From Kosakonia pseudosacchari (GTDB taxonomy: Bacteria; Pseudomonadota; Gammaproteobacteria; Enterobacterales; Enterobacteriaceae), in assembly GCF_900184035.1 (NCBI RefSeq), contig NZ_FXWP01000004.1, forward strand, positions 1 through 64,000: a DNA stretch of 64,000 nucleotides, in the 5' to 3' direction. The stretch's first letter is position 1. The number at the start of each line of letters is the position of its first letter. Both the position numbers and the translations under genes were made by a program. This document shows positions 31,620-40,884 of this stretch, piece after piece. The notes beneath the pieces are model-generated. The model worked only from the letters and a program-made list of their open reading frames with translations. It was not told the DNA's origin and made no database searches.

Positions 31620-33290
31620 ATGTCGATAAGCTCATTTAACCGACGCTGGGCGGCGGTGATCCTCGAAGCCCTTACCCGTCACGGCGTCAGGCATGTGTGT
31701 ATTGCCCCGGGATCCCGTTCCACCCCATTAACGCTGGCCGCAGCGGAAAATCACGCCTTTATCCACCACACCCATTTTGATGAGCGTGGCCTGGGCCACC
31801 TTGCGCTGGGGCTGGCAAAGGCCAGCAATGAGCCGGTGGCGGTGATCGTGACATCCGGCACGGCGGTGGCGAACCTTTATCCCGCGCTGATTGAAGCAGG
31901 GCTGACCGGTGAAAAACTGGTGCTGCTGACGGCAGATCGACCGCCAGAGTTGATTGACTGCGGTGCCAACCAGGCCATACGCCAGCCGGGCATGTTTGCC
32001 ACGCATCCTGCTGAATCTCTCGCGCTGCCGCGACCTTCGCAGGACATTCCGGCGCGTTGGCTGGTTTCCACTCTTGATAACCTGCTGGGGTCGTTACAGG
32101 GCGGCGCGGTACACATTAACTGCCCGTTTGCCGAGCCGCTGTACGGCGAAATGGATGATACCGGTCTTGCCTGGCAGCAGGCGCTGGGTGACTGGTGGCA
32201 GGCGGACACACCATGGCTGCGCGCAGCGAATATTGTCAAAAGCGAAACGCAGCGCGACTGGTTTTTCTGGCGACAAAAACGCGGTGTGATAGTGGCAGGC
32301 CGCATGAGCGCGGATGAAGGCCGTTTGCTTGCTGAATGGGCGAAAACGCTCGGCTGGCCGCTGATTGGCGATGCGCTTTCGCAGACCGGGCAACCGCTGC
32401 CGTGTGCCGATCTCTGGCTCGGCAATGGTCAGGCAGTGGCGGAGCTGAATCAGGCGCAGATTGTGTTGCAGTTTGGTAGCAGTCTGACCGGCAAACGTCT
32501 GTTGCAATGGCAGGCGACCTGCGAACCGGAAGAGTACTGGCTGATTGATCGCCTGCAAGGGCGGCTCGATCCGGCTCATCATCGCGGGCGTCGGCTGGTT
32601 TCCAGCGTTGCCGACTGGCTGGAGCAGCATCCGGCTGAGCCGCGTGCGCCGTGGTGCGAGGCGATCCCACGCCTGTCGGCGCAGGCCTGGAAAACCGTTC
32701 ATGCGAAGCGTGATATTTTTGGCGAGGCGCAGCTGGCGCACCGCATCGCGGATTATTTGCCAGCCCAGGGGCAGCTTTTTCTTGGCAACAGCCTGGTTGT
32801 GCGGCTGGTCGATGCGCTGGGGCAGCTCCCGGCGGGATACCCGGTTTACAGCAATCGCGGCGCCAGTGGTATCGACGGCTTGCTTTCAACAGCGGCGGGC
32901 GTTCAGCGCGCCACCGCGCGGCCTACGCTGGCGATTGTTGGCGATCTCTCTGCGTTGTACGATCTCAATGCGCTGGCGCTACTGCGGCAGGTTTCTGCGC
33001 CATTCGTCCTGCTGGTGGTGAATAACAACGGCGGGCAAATTTTTTCGTTACTGCCCACGCCGCCCGCCGAGCGCGAACAGTTTTATTTGATGCCGCAGAA
33101 TGTCCATTTTGCGCATGCGGCGGCGATGTTTAGCCTGGCTTACCATCAACCGGAGAATTGGGCTGAGCTTGAGCAGGCGCTGGAAGGCGCCTGGTGCAAG
33201 CCTGGCGCGACGGTGATTGAACTGGTGGTGAACGCAACCGACGGCGCGCAGACGTTACAAACGCTGCTGGCGCAGGTAAGCCATCTGTGA
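31620..33290 (+). CDS. menD: SEPHCHC synthase MenD
   Basis: A thiamine-diphosphate and Mg-dependent enzyme that joins 2-oxoglutarate and isochorismate, losing CO2, in menaquinone synthesis. The 556-residue product has the N-terminal [13 protein letters not shown] with the cofactor glutamate in [14 protein letters not shown], the [12 protein letters not shown] segment, and the C-terminal cofactor-binding [12 protein letters not shown] to [10 protein letters not shown] motif. ATG 31620 ([10 protein letters not shown]) gives the same length as E. coli MenD; a TTG six codons earlier lacks support. It overlaps menH by four bases. Confidence 0.96.
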   Translation: MSISSFNRRWAAVILEALTRHGVRHVCIAPGSRSTPLTLAAAENHAFIHHTHFDERGLGHLALGLAKASNEPVAVIVTSGTAVANLYPALIEAGLTGEKLVLLTADRPPELIDCGANQAIRQPGMFATHPAESLALPRPSQDIPARWLVSTLDNLLGSLQGGAVHINCPFAEPLYGEMDDTGLAWQQALGDWWQADTPWLRAANIVKSETQRDWFFWRQKRGVIVAGRMSADEGRLLAEWAKTLGWPLIGDALSQTGQPLPCADLWLGNGQAVAELNQAQIVLQFGSSLTGKRLLQWQATCEPEEYWLIDRLQGRLDPAHHRGRRLVSSVADWLEQHPAEPRAPWCEAIPRLSAQAWKTVHAKRDIFGEAQLAHRIADYLPAQGQLFLGNSLVVRLVDALGQLPAGYPVYSNRGASGIDGLLSTAAGVQRATARPTLAIVGDLSALYDLNALALLRQVSAPFVLLVVNNNGGQIFSLLPTPPAEREQFYLMPQNVHFAHAAAMFSLAYHQPENWAELEQALEGAWCKPGATVIELVVNATDGAQTLQTLLAQVSHL

Positions 33291-34063
33291 TCCTGCACGG
33301 TCTTGCCTTTGGCGAACACCAGCCGCAACCGCGGCTGGTGTTTCTGCACGGTTTTTCCGGCGATAACCGCGAATGGCAGCACGTTGGCGACGCGCTGAGT
33401 GATTTCCCGCGCGTGTACCTCGATCTGCCCGGACATGGCGGTTCAGCCCATATTGGCGTGGCTTCCTTTGATGAACTGGACGCGCTGCTGCGCACCACCC
33501 TTGAGCGCTACAACATACGCCGCTACTGGCTGGTGGGGTATTCGCTCGGTGGTCGCGTGGCGATGTATCACGCCTGCCAGCATCCTGCCGGGTTGTGCGG
33601 CCTGGTGGTTGAAGGTGGCCACCCGGGGCTGACATCCGCTGACGATCGCGCACAGCGGCTGCATAATGATCAGCAATGGGCAACGCGTTTTCGCCAGCAG
33701 CCATTAAGTGAGGTATTTGACGCCTGGTATCGGCAACCTGTTTTTGCCACGCTCAGCGACACCGCGCGTGCCGAACTGGTGGCGCTTCGCAGCCAGAACA
33801 ACGGGTTAACATTAGCGGCGATGCTGGAGGCGACATCGCTTGCCTGCCAGCCCGATTTGCGTGCCGCACTACGGGCACTTTCTGTGCCAGTACATTATTT
33901 ATACGGTGAACATGACAGCAAGTTTCAGGCGCTGGCGACGCAAGTCTCGCGCCACTGTCACGCCATTCCTGCCGCCGGGCACAACGCGCACCGGGACAAT
34001 CCCGCTGCCGTTATTGCCGCCCTGGCGCGTATTCTGCGTCTTGAGACAAAGGACACACTATGA
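33287..34063 (+). CDS. menH: SHCHC synthase MenH
   Basis: An alpha/beta-hydrolase-fold lyase that removes pyruvate from the MenD product. The 258-residue protein has the oxyanion region [13 protein letters not shown], the nucleophile elbow [13 protein letters not shown], the acid in [11 protein letters not shown], and the catalytic histidine in [11 protein letters not shown], the Ser-Asp-His triad expected for MenH. The start is GTG at 33287, overlapping the menD stop (GTGA). It overlaps menB by four bases (ATGA). Confidence 0.94.
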   Translation: MILHGLAFGEHQPQPRLVFLHGFSGDNREWQHVGDALSDFPRVYLDLPGHGGSAHIGVASFDELDALLRTTLERYNIRRYWLVGYSLGGRVAMYHACQHPAGLCGLVVEGGHPGLTSADDRAQRLHNDQQWATRFRQQPLSEVFDAWYRQPVFATLSDTARAELVALRSQNNGLTLAAMLEATSLACQPDLRAALRALSVPVHYLYGEHDSKFQALATQVSRHCHAIPAAGHNAHRDNPAAVIAALARILRLETKDTL

Positions 34064-34917
34064 TCCACCCAGATGAAAACATGCTTTATGCGCCGGTTGA
34101 GTGGCGTGACTGTTCTGAAGGTTACACCGACATCCGTTATCAGAAATCGGCCGATGGTATTGCCAAAATCACCATTAATCGCCCGCAGGTGCGCAATGCG
34201 TTCCGTCCGCTGACGGTGAAAGAGATGATTCAGGCCATGGCTGACGCCCGTTATGACGACAGCGTGGGCGTGATCATTCTGACCGGCGAAGGGGATAAAG
34301 CCTTCTGTTCCGGCGGCGATCAAAAAGTGCGCGGCGATTACGGCGGTTACCAGGATGACTCCGGCGTGCACCATCTCAACGTGCTGGATTTTCAGCGCCA
34401 GATCCGCACCTGCCCGAAACCGGTGGTGGCGATGGTGGCGGGTTACTCCATCGGCGGCGGCCACGTGCTGCACATGATGTGCGATCTGACCATTGCGGCG
34501 GACAACGCCATTTTCGGCCAGACCGGCCCGAAAGTCGGCTCCTTCGATGGTGGCTGGGGGGCGTCTTACATGGCGCGCATCGTGGGTCAGAAAAAAGCGC
34601 GCGAAATCTGGTTCCTCTGTCGCCAGTACGATGCCAGACAGGCGCTTGATATGGGGCTTGTCAACACGGTTGTACCGATTGCCGATCTTGAAAAAGAGAC
34701 CGTGCGCTGGTGTCGCGAAATGCTGCAAAACAGCCCGATGGCGCTGCGCTGCCTGAAAGCGGCGCTGAACGCCGACTGTGATGGTCAGGCGGGGCTGCAG
34801 GAGCTGGCGGGTAACGCTACCATGCTGTTCTACATGACCGAAGAAGGGCAGGAAGGCCGCAACGCGTTTAACGAAAAACGCCAGCCTGATTTCAGCAAAT
34901 TCAAACGGAATCCATAA
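34060..34917 (+). CDS. menB: 1,4-dihydroxy-2-naphthoyl-CoA synthase MenB
   Basis: A crotonase-superfamily enzyme closing the naphthoquinone ring from o-succinylbenzoyl-CoA. The 285-residue product has the oxyanion-hole segments [15 protein letters not shown] and [15 protein letters not shown], and the catalytic region [17 protein letters not shown], typical of MenB. The length equals E. coli MenB. The ATG overlaps the menH stop, and the menB stop overlaps the menC start by one base (TAATG). Confidence 0.97.
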   Translation: MIHPDENMLYAPVEWRDCSEGYTDIRYQKSADGIAKITINRPQVRNAFRPLTVKEMIQAMADARYDDSVGVIILTGEGDKAFCSGGDQKVRGDYGGYQDDSGVHHLNVLDFQRQIRTCPKPVVAMVAGYSIGGGHVLHMMCDLTIAADNAIFGQTGPKVGSFDGGWGASYMARIVGQKKAREIWFLCRQYDARQALDMGLVNTVVPIADLEKETVRWCREMLQNSPMALRCLKAALNADCDGQAGLQELAGNATMLFYMTEEGQEGRNAFNEKRQPDFSKFKRNP

Positions 34918-35882
34918 TGCGACAGGCGCAGGTTTACCGCTGGCAAATCCCGTTGGATGCGGGTGTGGTGCTGCGTGAGCGGCGCCTGAAAACACGTGAC
35001 GGGTTGTTGGTGCATCTCACCGAGGGCGAGGGCGAAGGCTGGGGGGAGATTTCCCCTCTGCCGGGGTTTAGCCTGGAAACGCTGGAGGACGTTCAACCTG
35101 TTGTGATGGCGTGGGCGCGTAGCTGGCGCGATGGTGAACAGCCACCGCTGCCAGACGAGCCTTCTGCGGCATTTGGTTTGAGTTGCGCGCTGGCAGAGCT
35201 GAGCGATGAACTGCCGCAGGAGGCGGATTACCGCGCCGCGATGCTGTGTAGCGGCGATCCGGACGAGTTGTTCGCCGCGCTTGCTGCGCTGCCGGGAGAA
35301 AAGCTGGCGAAAGTGAAAGTGGGGCTGTATGAAGCGGTGCGCGACGGTATGGTGGTCAACTTGCTGCTGGAGTCGATCCCCGATCTCCATCTGCGCCTGG
35401 ATGCCAACCGCGCCTGGACGCCGCTGAAAGCGCAACAGTTTGCCAGGTATGTCAATCCGGCTTATCGCTCGCGCATTGCGTTTCTCGAAGAGCCCTGCAA
35501 AACGCGCGAAGATTCGCTGGCGTTTGCCCGTGAGACCGGCATTACTCTTGCCTGGGATGAGAGTCTGCGTGACGCAGACTTTCGTTTTGAGCGGCAGCCC
35601 GGCGTCGGTGCCGTGGTGATTAAACCGATGCTGACCGGCAGTTTGCAGAAAGTCCAACAGCAGGTTGCGGCGGCGAAAGCGCTGGGGCTGACGACCGTTA
35701 TCAGTTCGTCAATCGAATCGAGCCTCGGGCTAACGCAACTGGCGCGTATCGCCGCCTGGCTGACGCCGGGAACGGTGCCGGGTCTTGATACGCTGCAATT
35801 GATGCAAACGCAGCTGCTGCGCCGCTGGCCACAGAGTGATTTACCCTGCTTGCAGGTTGATGCGCTGGAACCATTGCTATGA
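34917..35882 (+). CDS. menC: o-succinylbenzoate synthase MenC
   Basis: An enolase-superfamily dehydratase making o-succinylbenzoate from SHCHC. The 321-residue product has the catalytic lysine pair region KVKVGLYEA and the metal ligands in [15 protein letters not shown] and LAWDESLRD. The second catalytic lysine is in [10 protein letters not shown]. It starts one base inside the menB stop and overlaps menE by four bases, so translational coupling runs through the operon. Confidence 0.95.
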   Translation: MRQAQVYRWQIPLDAGVVLRERRLKTRDGLLVHLTEGEGEGWGEISPLPGFSLETLEDVQPVVMAWARSWRDGEQPPLPDEPSAAFGLSCALAELSDELPQEADYRAAMLCSGDPDELFAALAALPGEKLAKVKVGLYEAVRDGMVVNLLLESIPDLHLRLDANRAWTPLKAQQFARYVNPAYRSRIAFLEEPCKTREDSLAFARETGITLAWDESLRDADFRFERQPGVGAVVIKPMLTGSLQKVQQQVAAAKALGLTTVISSSIESSLGLTQLARIAAWLTPGTVPGLDTLQLMQTQLLRRWPQSDLPCLQVDALEPLL

Positions 35883-37240
35883 TTTTTCCCGACTGGCCCT
35901 GGCGTCACTGGCGCGGGATCCGCGGTGAGCAGGCGGCAATTCGTCTTGAGCAACAAAGCCTTAACTGGCGTGAGCTCTGTGCGCGTATTGACAGGCTGGC
36001 CAGCGGTTTTGCCCGCCAGGGCGTGCAGGAGGGTGACGGCGTTATGTTACGCGCGCGCAACCAGCCGGAGACGCTACTGGCGTGGCTGGCGCTGTTGCAA
36101 TGCGGCGCACGGATTTTACCCCTGAACCCGCAGTTGCCCGCCACGCTACTGGCGGCGCTGTTACCGCCGTTGACGCTGCGTTTTGCGCTCGACCTGGCGT
36201 CGCACGCAGCGTACGCCGGTTTAACATCGCTGTCGTTAAGCGAGTCTGACAGCGATTATGCCGTTGACTGGCAGCCACTTCGGCTGGCGTCAATGACCCT
36301 GACTTCCGGTTCTACCGGCCTGCCGAAAGCCGCCGTGCATACCTGCGCGGCGCATCTTGCCAGTGCGCAGGGCGTGCTGGCGCTGATCCCGTTTAGCGCG
36401 AAAGACGACTGGCTGCTCTCGTTGCCGCTGTTTCATGTTTCCGGGCAGGGGATTTTATGGCGCTGGCTGCTGGCCGGGGCGCGGATCACCGTGCGGCAAA
36501 AAGCGCCGCTGGAGCAGGCGCTGGCCGGGTGCAGCCACGCCTCGCTGGTTCCGACACAGCTCTGGCGCTTGTTGAATGATAATGTACCGGTCTCGCTGAA
36601 AGCCGTGTTACTGGGTGGCGCGGCGATCCCCGTTGAACTCACGCAGCAGGCTCGCGAGCGCGGGATCCGCAGCTGGTGCGGGTATGGCTTAACCGAATTT
36701 GCGTCGACGGTGTGCGCGAAAGAGGCTGATGGCAAACCCGATGTCGGCTACGCGCTGCCGGGGCGTGAAGTGAAAATTGTTGGTGAAGAGGTTTGGCTGC
36801 GTGCCGCCAGCATGGCGTCGGGCTACTGGTGCAACGGAGCACTTCTCCCGCTGGTAAACAGTGAAGGCTGGTTTGCCACGCGCGATCGCGGTGAGCTGAA
36901 CGGTGGCTGCCTGACTATTCACGGTCGTCTGGACAATCTTTTTTTCAGCGGCGGGGAAGGCATTCAGCCAGAAGAAATTGAACGCGTTATTGCCCGCCAC
37001 CCACAGGTGCAGCAGGTGCTGGTGGTCCCGGTGGATGACGCGGAGTTTGGTCAACGCCCGGTGGCGGTGGTGGAGTGCGCCGGTGACGTTAATGCCGATG
37101 CGCTGGGCCAGTGGGCTGCTGATAAGCTGGCCCGTTTCCAGCAGCCGGTACGCTGGCTGATGCTGCCCGCAGCGCTGAAAACAGGTGGCATTAAGATCTC
37201 ACGCAAAGCAGTAGCGGAATGGGTTGCCGGGCAAGGTTAG
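35879..37240 (+). CDS. menE: o-succinylbenzoate-CoA ligase MenE
   Basis: An AMP-forming acyl-CoA synthetase that activates o-succinylbenzoate. The 453-residue product has the P-loop-like [16 protein letters not shown] (from about residue 140), the [12 protein letters not shown] motif, the hinge aspartate region [16 protein letters not shown], and the C-terminal lysine segment [13 protein letters not shown]. It is the last men gene. Its stop overlaps the convergent nudI stop by four bases, with no terminator between; in E. coli, pmrD and the arn operon lie here. Confidence 0.95.
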   Translation: MIFPDWPWRHWRGIRGEQAAIRLEQQSLNWRELCARIDRLASGFARQGVQEGDGVMLRARNQPETLLAWLALLQCGARILPLNPQLPATLLAALLPPLTLRFALDLASHAAYAGLTSLSLSESDSDYAVDWQPLRLASMTLTSGSTGLPKAAVHTCAAHLASAQGVLALIPFSAKDDWLLSLPLFHVSGQGILWRWLLAGARITVRQKAPLEQALAGCSHASLVPTQLWRLLNDNVPVSLKAVLLGGAAIPVELTQQARERGIRSWCGYGLTEFASTVCAKEADGKPDVGYALPGREVKIVGEEVWLRAASMASGYWCNGALLPLVNSEGWFATRDRGELNGGCLTIHGRLDNLFFSGGEGIQPEEIERVIARHPQVQQVLVVPVDDAEFGQRPVAVVECAGDVNADALGQWAADKLARFQQPVRWLMLPAALKTGGIKISRKAVAEWVAGQG

Positions 37241-37662
37241 AGTAGCCCTTTTAGCGTGAGCGTGTTGCGGGTCGCCTCGTTCAGATCGTAGCGGTGCAGA
37301 TCGGCGGGGTTTACCCACGCGTAATCCTGGAATTCGTCATTGATGCTGACTTCGCGATTGGCGCTGACGCAATCAAAAATCAGGTAAATCATATAGATTT
37401 GCTCTTTGCTGCCGTCGGCGTAGGTTTTCACGCGGATATCATCGCGAAACGTCCACGGCGTGATTTCGCTCAGCTCCAGCTTGTCGCCCAACTCTTCGCG
37501 GATCTCCCGGCGCAGCGCCTCTTCAATCCGCTCGCCAGGCTCCACACCGCCACCGGACAATGCCCATTGACCGGGGAAAACACCGCGATCGTCAGCCATT
37601 TTGCAGAGTAAATACGCGCCGTCATTTTGAATTAATGGGCACACAATCGTCCGTTGTCGCAT
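37237..37662 (-). CDS. nudI: Nudix nucleoside triphosphatase NudI
   Basis: A 141-residue pyrophosphatase that in E. coli prefers pyrimidine deoxynucleoside triphosphates. The Nudix box is seen as [23 protein letters not shown], broken here as [17 protein letters not shown] followed by REELG (residues about 37-59), with the metal-binding REELG. I chose ATG 37660-37662 ([10 protein letters not shown]), which gives the E. coli length; an upstream ATG nine codons earlier is less likely. The 3' end overlaps menE in the convergent orientation by four bases. Confidence 0.94.
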   Translation of the reverse strand: MRQRTIVCPLIQNDGAYLLCKMADDRGVFPGQWALSGGGVEPGERIEEALRREIREELGDKLELSEITPWTFRDDIRVKTYADGSKEQIYMIYLIFDCVSANREVSINDEFQDYAWVNPADLHRYDLNEATRNTLTLKGLL

Positions 37663-37703
37663 GGTTAATTCCTTTAGAGTGATAAACACAACGCGCCATA
37701 TTA

Positions 37704-37719
37704 ACGTAAGCGCTTACGT
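37704..37719. promoter_or_regulatory. Perfect 16-bp palindrome between nudI and yfaZ
   Basis: ACGTAAGCGCTTACGT is perfectly symmetrical around a central CG, the form of LacI/GalR-family operators. It lies 42 bases upstream of nudI and 116 bases upstream of yfaZ. No regulator gene is adjacent. Confidence 0.5.
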
Positions 37720-37834
37720 GGAAAAATTGACCCCATCTATGTTTGCACCTCTTTTTATTCATTCTGCTGACAGAAAAATAGGCGTATAATCAGAGGCTTT
37801 TGGGCATCAGGCCCGTTATGTGCGGAAATCAAAA

Positions 37835-38377
37835 ATGAAGAACGTTGCTTTATTAGGTTTAGCCAGCGTGTTGCTGGTCTCTGCCGGGGCGCAGGCCGTG
37901 AGTCTGAACGGCCAGATTGGGAAAGATTACACCAACTTTGGTTTCGGTTTGGGAACGGAAACCAGCGGGATCGCGGTAAGCGGTAACTGGGCGCACAGCG
38001 AAGATGATGGCGACATCGCTGGTCTGGGGCTGGGTTACAACATTCCGTTGGGGCCGTTCCTGGCGACTGTTGGCGGGAAAGGTATTTATCTGAATCCGGA
38101 TGTGGGCAGTGAAGGTTATGCCGTTGCTGTCGGTGGCGGGTTACAGTGGAAAATTGCCAGCAGCTTTAGCCTCTTCGGTGAGTATTATTATTCGCCCGAT
38201 TCACTCTCCAGCGGCGTGAAAGAGTACCAGGAAGCAAATGCTGGTGCGCGTTACACCATTATGCGTCCGCTGACGGTGGAAGCCGGTTACCGTTATATCG
38301 ACATGACCGGTAAAGAAGGCCGTCGTGACAACGCGGTTGCCGATGGCCCGTATGTCGGCGTCAGCGCCAGTTTCTAA
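37835..38377 (+). CDS. yfaZ: YfaZ-family outer-membrane protein
   Basis: A 180-residue exported beta-rich protein of the YfaZ family, of unknown function; the same length as E. coli YfaZ. The N-terminus MKNVALLGLASVLLVSAGAQA is a typical signal peptide (split here: KNVALLGLASVLLVSAGAQA) cleaved after AQA. The mature part alternates polar and aromatic residues, as in small beta-barrels, and ends in ...VGVSASF with the terminal phenylalanine common to outer-membrane proteins. I chose ATG 37835 (GGAA about 8 bases upstream) over a GTG five codons earlier. Confidence 0.9.
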   Translation: MKNVALLGLASVLLVSAGAQAVSLNGQIGKDYTNFGFGLGTETSGIAVSGNWAHSEDDGDIAGLGLGYNIPLGPFLATVGGKGIYLNPDVGSEGYAVAVGGGLQWKIASSFSLFGEYYYSPDSLSSGVKEYQEANAGARYTIMRPLTVEAGYRYIDMTGKEGRRDNAVADGPYVGVSASF

Positions 38378-38383
38378 TCCTCC

Positions 38384-38412
38384 GGCGCGGCCTCTGTCCG
38401 CGCCTGTTTGTC
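38384..38412 (+). terminator. Terminator-like hairpin after yfaZ
   Basis: GGCGCGG (38384-38390) and CCGCGCC (38398-38404) form a perfect 7-bp stem with a 7-base loop, followed by a T-rich stretch. Confidence 0.65.
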
Positions 38413-38470
38413 TCCGTTTTTCCTCTGCGCATGCGCTATAGTGTTTCAACCTCGATTGCAGGAGCTAACA

Positions 38471-39670
38471 ATGTTAAATGTGGAGATGTTATCGACCGGC
38501 GATGAAGTGCTGCATGGCCAGATTGTAGATACCAATGCGGCCTGGCTGGCTGACTTTTTCTTTAACCAGGGGTTGCCCCTCACGCGTCGTAACACCGTGG
38601 GCGATAACCTTGATGATTTGGTCGCTATCCTGCGTGAACGTAGCGAGCACGCGGATGTGCTGATTGTGAATGGCGGTCTGGGGCCGACCAGTGACGATCT
38701 CAGCGCGCTGGCAGCGGCGACCGCCAAAGGCGAAGCGCTGGTGCTACACGAAGCGTGGCTGGCACAAATGGAACGTTTCTTTACCGAACGTGGCCGCGTG
38801 ATGGCGCCGAGTAACCGCAAACAGGCCGAGATCCCGGCCAGCGCCGAACTGGTGGATAACCCGGTCGGTACCGCCTGTGGTTTTGCCCTGCAGCTCAACC
38901 GTTGCCTGATGTTCTTCACGCCGGGCGTACCGTCGGAATTTAAAGTAATGGTAGAGCGCGAAATTCTGCCGCGTTTGCGCGAACGCTTTACCTTGCCGGA
39001 GCCGCCGGTTTGCCTGCGCTTAACCACCTTTGGTCGCTCCGAAAGCGATCTGGCGCAGAGCCTGCAACACCTCGAACTGCCGCCAGGCGTGGTGATGGGC
39101 TACCGCTCTTCCATGCCAATTATCGAATTAAAACTGACTGGCCCGGCAGAACATCGCGCGGCGATGGAAGCCCTGTGGCCGGAAGTGAAACGTGTTGCCG
39201 GTGAGAGTTTGATTTTTGAAGGCACGGAAGGTTTGCCAGCCGCGCTTGCCGCTACCCTGCGGGAACGCCAGCTCAGCCTGACGCTGAGCGAGCAGTTCAC
39301 CGGCGGTCTGGTGGCATTGCAGCTTTCCCGCGCCGGCGCGCCGCTGCTGGCCAGTGAAGTGCTGCCGTCGCAGGCGGAAGCGCTGGCGCAAAGCGCCCGC
39401 TGGACCACCGAGCTGCGCAATCGCCATCTCGCCGGGCTGGCGCTGACAGTGACCGGCCTTGAAGAGGATCATCTCAACTTCGCGCTGGCGACGCCGGAAG
39501 GCACCCGCGCGCTGCGGGTGAAATTCAACACCAACCGCCACGGGCTGGTGGTGCGCCAGGAGGTGTGTGCCATGATGGCGCTGAACATCCTGCGCCGCTG
39601 GCTGGCGGGCAAAGACATTGCCAGCGATCACGGCTGGATCAATGTGGTGGAAACGCTGACCGTGGAATAA
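38471..39670 (+). CDS. yfaY: CinA-like protein YfaY
   Basis: A 399-residue member of the CinA-like family. The N-terminal MoCF-biosynthesis-type domain (about residues 1-170) is well conserved: MLNVEMLSTGDEVLHGQIVD (shown as EMLSTGDEVLHGQIVDTN) and NGGLGPTSDDLS. The C-terminal region (about 250-399) resembles the CinA C domain that in other proteins has NMN deamidase activity, but the match is weaker, so activity cannot be assumed. I chose ATG 38471 (AGGAG eight bases upstream) because it gives the family length; a longer upstream frame is not conserved. Confidence 0.9.
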   Translation: MLNVEMLSTGDEVLHGQIVDTNAAWLADFFFNQGLPLTRRNTVGDNLDDLVAILRERSEHADVLIVNGGLGPTSDDLSALAAATAKGEALVLHEAWLAQMERFFTERGRVMAPSNRKQAEIPASAELVDNPVGTACGFALQLNRCLMFFTPGVPSEFKVMVEREILPRLRERFTLPEPPVCLRLTTFGRSESDLAQSLQHLELPPGVVMGYRSSMPIIELKLTGPAEHRAAMEALWPEVKRVAGESLIFEGTEGLPAALAATLRERQLSLTLSEQFTGGLVALQLSRAGAPLLASEVLPSQAEALAQSARWTTELRNRHLAGLALTVTGLEEDHLNFALATPEGTRALRVKFNTNRHGLVVRQEVCAMMALNILRRWLAGKDIASDHGWINVVETLTVE

Positions 39671-39677
39671 TCGTGCA

Positions 39678-39699
39678 GGGTAACGGCATGCCGTTACCC
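39678..39699. terminator. 22-bp palindrome at the convergent yfaY/glpC ends
   Basis: GGGTAACGG and CCGTTACCC (39678-39686 and 39691-39699) form a 9-bp stem with a CATG loop. The glpC stop codon lies inside the right arm. There is no clear U tract on either strand, so it is a terminator only by position and stability. Confidence 0.5.
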
Positions 39700-40884
39700 C
39701 AATGCGTTTGCCAGTAGCGTAATGGGATGTTCACAGCGTTTGCTGGTGGACATCTCAATTTGCCATTTGCAGGTTTCACAATCTGTCACCACCAGATCCG
39801 CGCCGCTGGCTTCAATCTGCTCGAACAACGGCGCGCCAATCGCCTGTGATGTTGGGTAGTTTTCGCTTTTAAAGCCGTAGGTTCCGGCAATCCCGCAGCA
39901 GCGCGAATCCAGCACCGTCAACTCAAGCCCAGGAATGCGCCGCAGCAGCTCCAGCGTGTAGTGCGTCCAGCCCATTTTTTCCATATGACACGGCGTGTGG
40001 TAGACCACCTTCAGCGGCGTTTCTTGCAACGGCAACGCGCGTCCTTCGTCGAGCATGCGCCAGATCCAGCGCGTGGCTAAATCGATATGCGAGCGCAAAT
40101 GGCTGTTATCCACATCCAGCAGGTGAGGATATTCGTCGCGCAACGTAAACGCGCAGGTGGAAGAGGTGGCGATAACCGGCAAACCCTCCGTGCCAATAGC
40201 CTGCTCCAGCGAGCGCACGTTAAACTGCGCCTGTTTTTTCGCTTTATCGAAAAACCCATTCGCAATCAGCGGTACGCCGCAGCACTTTTCCCGCTGCAAC
40301 AACTGTACGCCGACGCCCATATGGTTCAGCACGCGGATCAGATCTTTACCCAACTGCGGATGGTTGTAATTCACATAGCAACCGTGGAAAAACGCCACCT
40401 GCTGCGCAAACGCCTGTTGCTGTGCGGCAATGCTGCGATACCAGCGGCGAAATGTGCCGCTGGAATATTTTGGCAGCGTGCGGTGGTGATCGATTTTTAA
40501 CGCGGTATCCAGTAACTGGCGCACGGGTTTTAAGGAGGTTGCCGCATTCACCAGCGGTGCCATCGGTGTCGATAGCGTCCCCATCAGGTCGGTATGGCTG
40601 AGAATGGCGTTGCGTATGGAGAGTTTTTTCGGTGCGTACTGGGCACGGGCGCGCTGAATAATATCGCCAATTTTCACCCCGGACGGGCAGGCGGTTTCGC
40701 AGCGTTTACAGTTGGTGCAGTACTTCAGCGCATCATCATACAGCGCGGCGTCTTTTAACCGCAGGCGCTCGCCATCAGGGCCTGCCTGTTTCGGACCAGG
40801 GTAAGCGGGGTTGACGCGGCTGACCGGGCAGGCGGTGGTGCAAACGGTGCATTTAATGCAGCTTTCAAATTGCGTATTGTTCAT
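39694..40884 (-). CDS. glpC: Anaerobic glycerol-3-phosphate dehydrogenase subunit C
   Basis: The Fe-S membrane-anchoring subunit that links GlpAB to the menaquinone pool. The 396-residue product has two ferredoxin-type motifs near the N-terminus, CIKCTVCTTACPVS (residues 9-22) and CTNCKRCETACPSG (about 56-69), and two cysteine-rich CCG domains, around EKCCGVPLIANG and SRCCGIAGTYGF, typical of the HdrB/GlpC family. Its start overlaps the glpB stop by four bases (ATGA). It is the last gene of glpACB. Confidence 0.96.
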   Translation of the reverse strand: MNNTQFESCIKCTVCTTACPVSRVNPAYPGPKQAGPDGERLRLKDAALYDDALKYCTNCKRCETACPSGVKIGDIIQRARAQYAPKKLSIRNAILSHTDLMGTLSTPMAPLVNAATSLKPVRQLLDTALKIDHHRTLPKYSSGTFRRWYRSIAAQQQAFAQQVAFFHGCYVNYNHPQLGKDLIRVLNHMGVGVQLLQREKCCGVPLIANGFFDKAKKQAQFNVRSLEQAIGTEGLPVIATSSTCAFTLRDEYPHLLDVDNSHLRSHIDLATRWIWRMLDEGRALPLQETPLKVVYHTPCHMEKMGWTHYTLELLRRIPGLELTVLDSRCCGIAGTYGFKSENYPTSQAIGAPLFEQIEASGADLVVTDCETCKWQIEMSTSKRCEHPITLLANALG

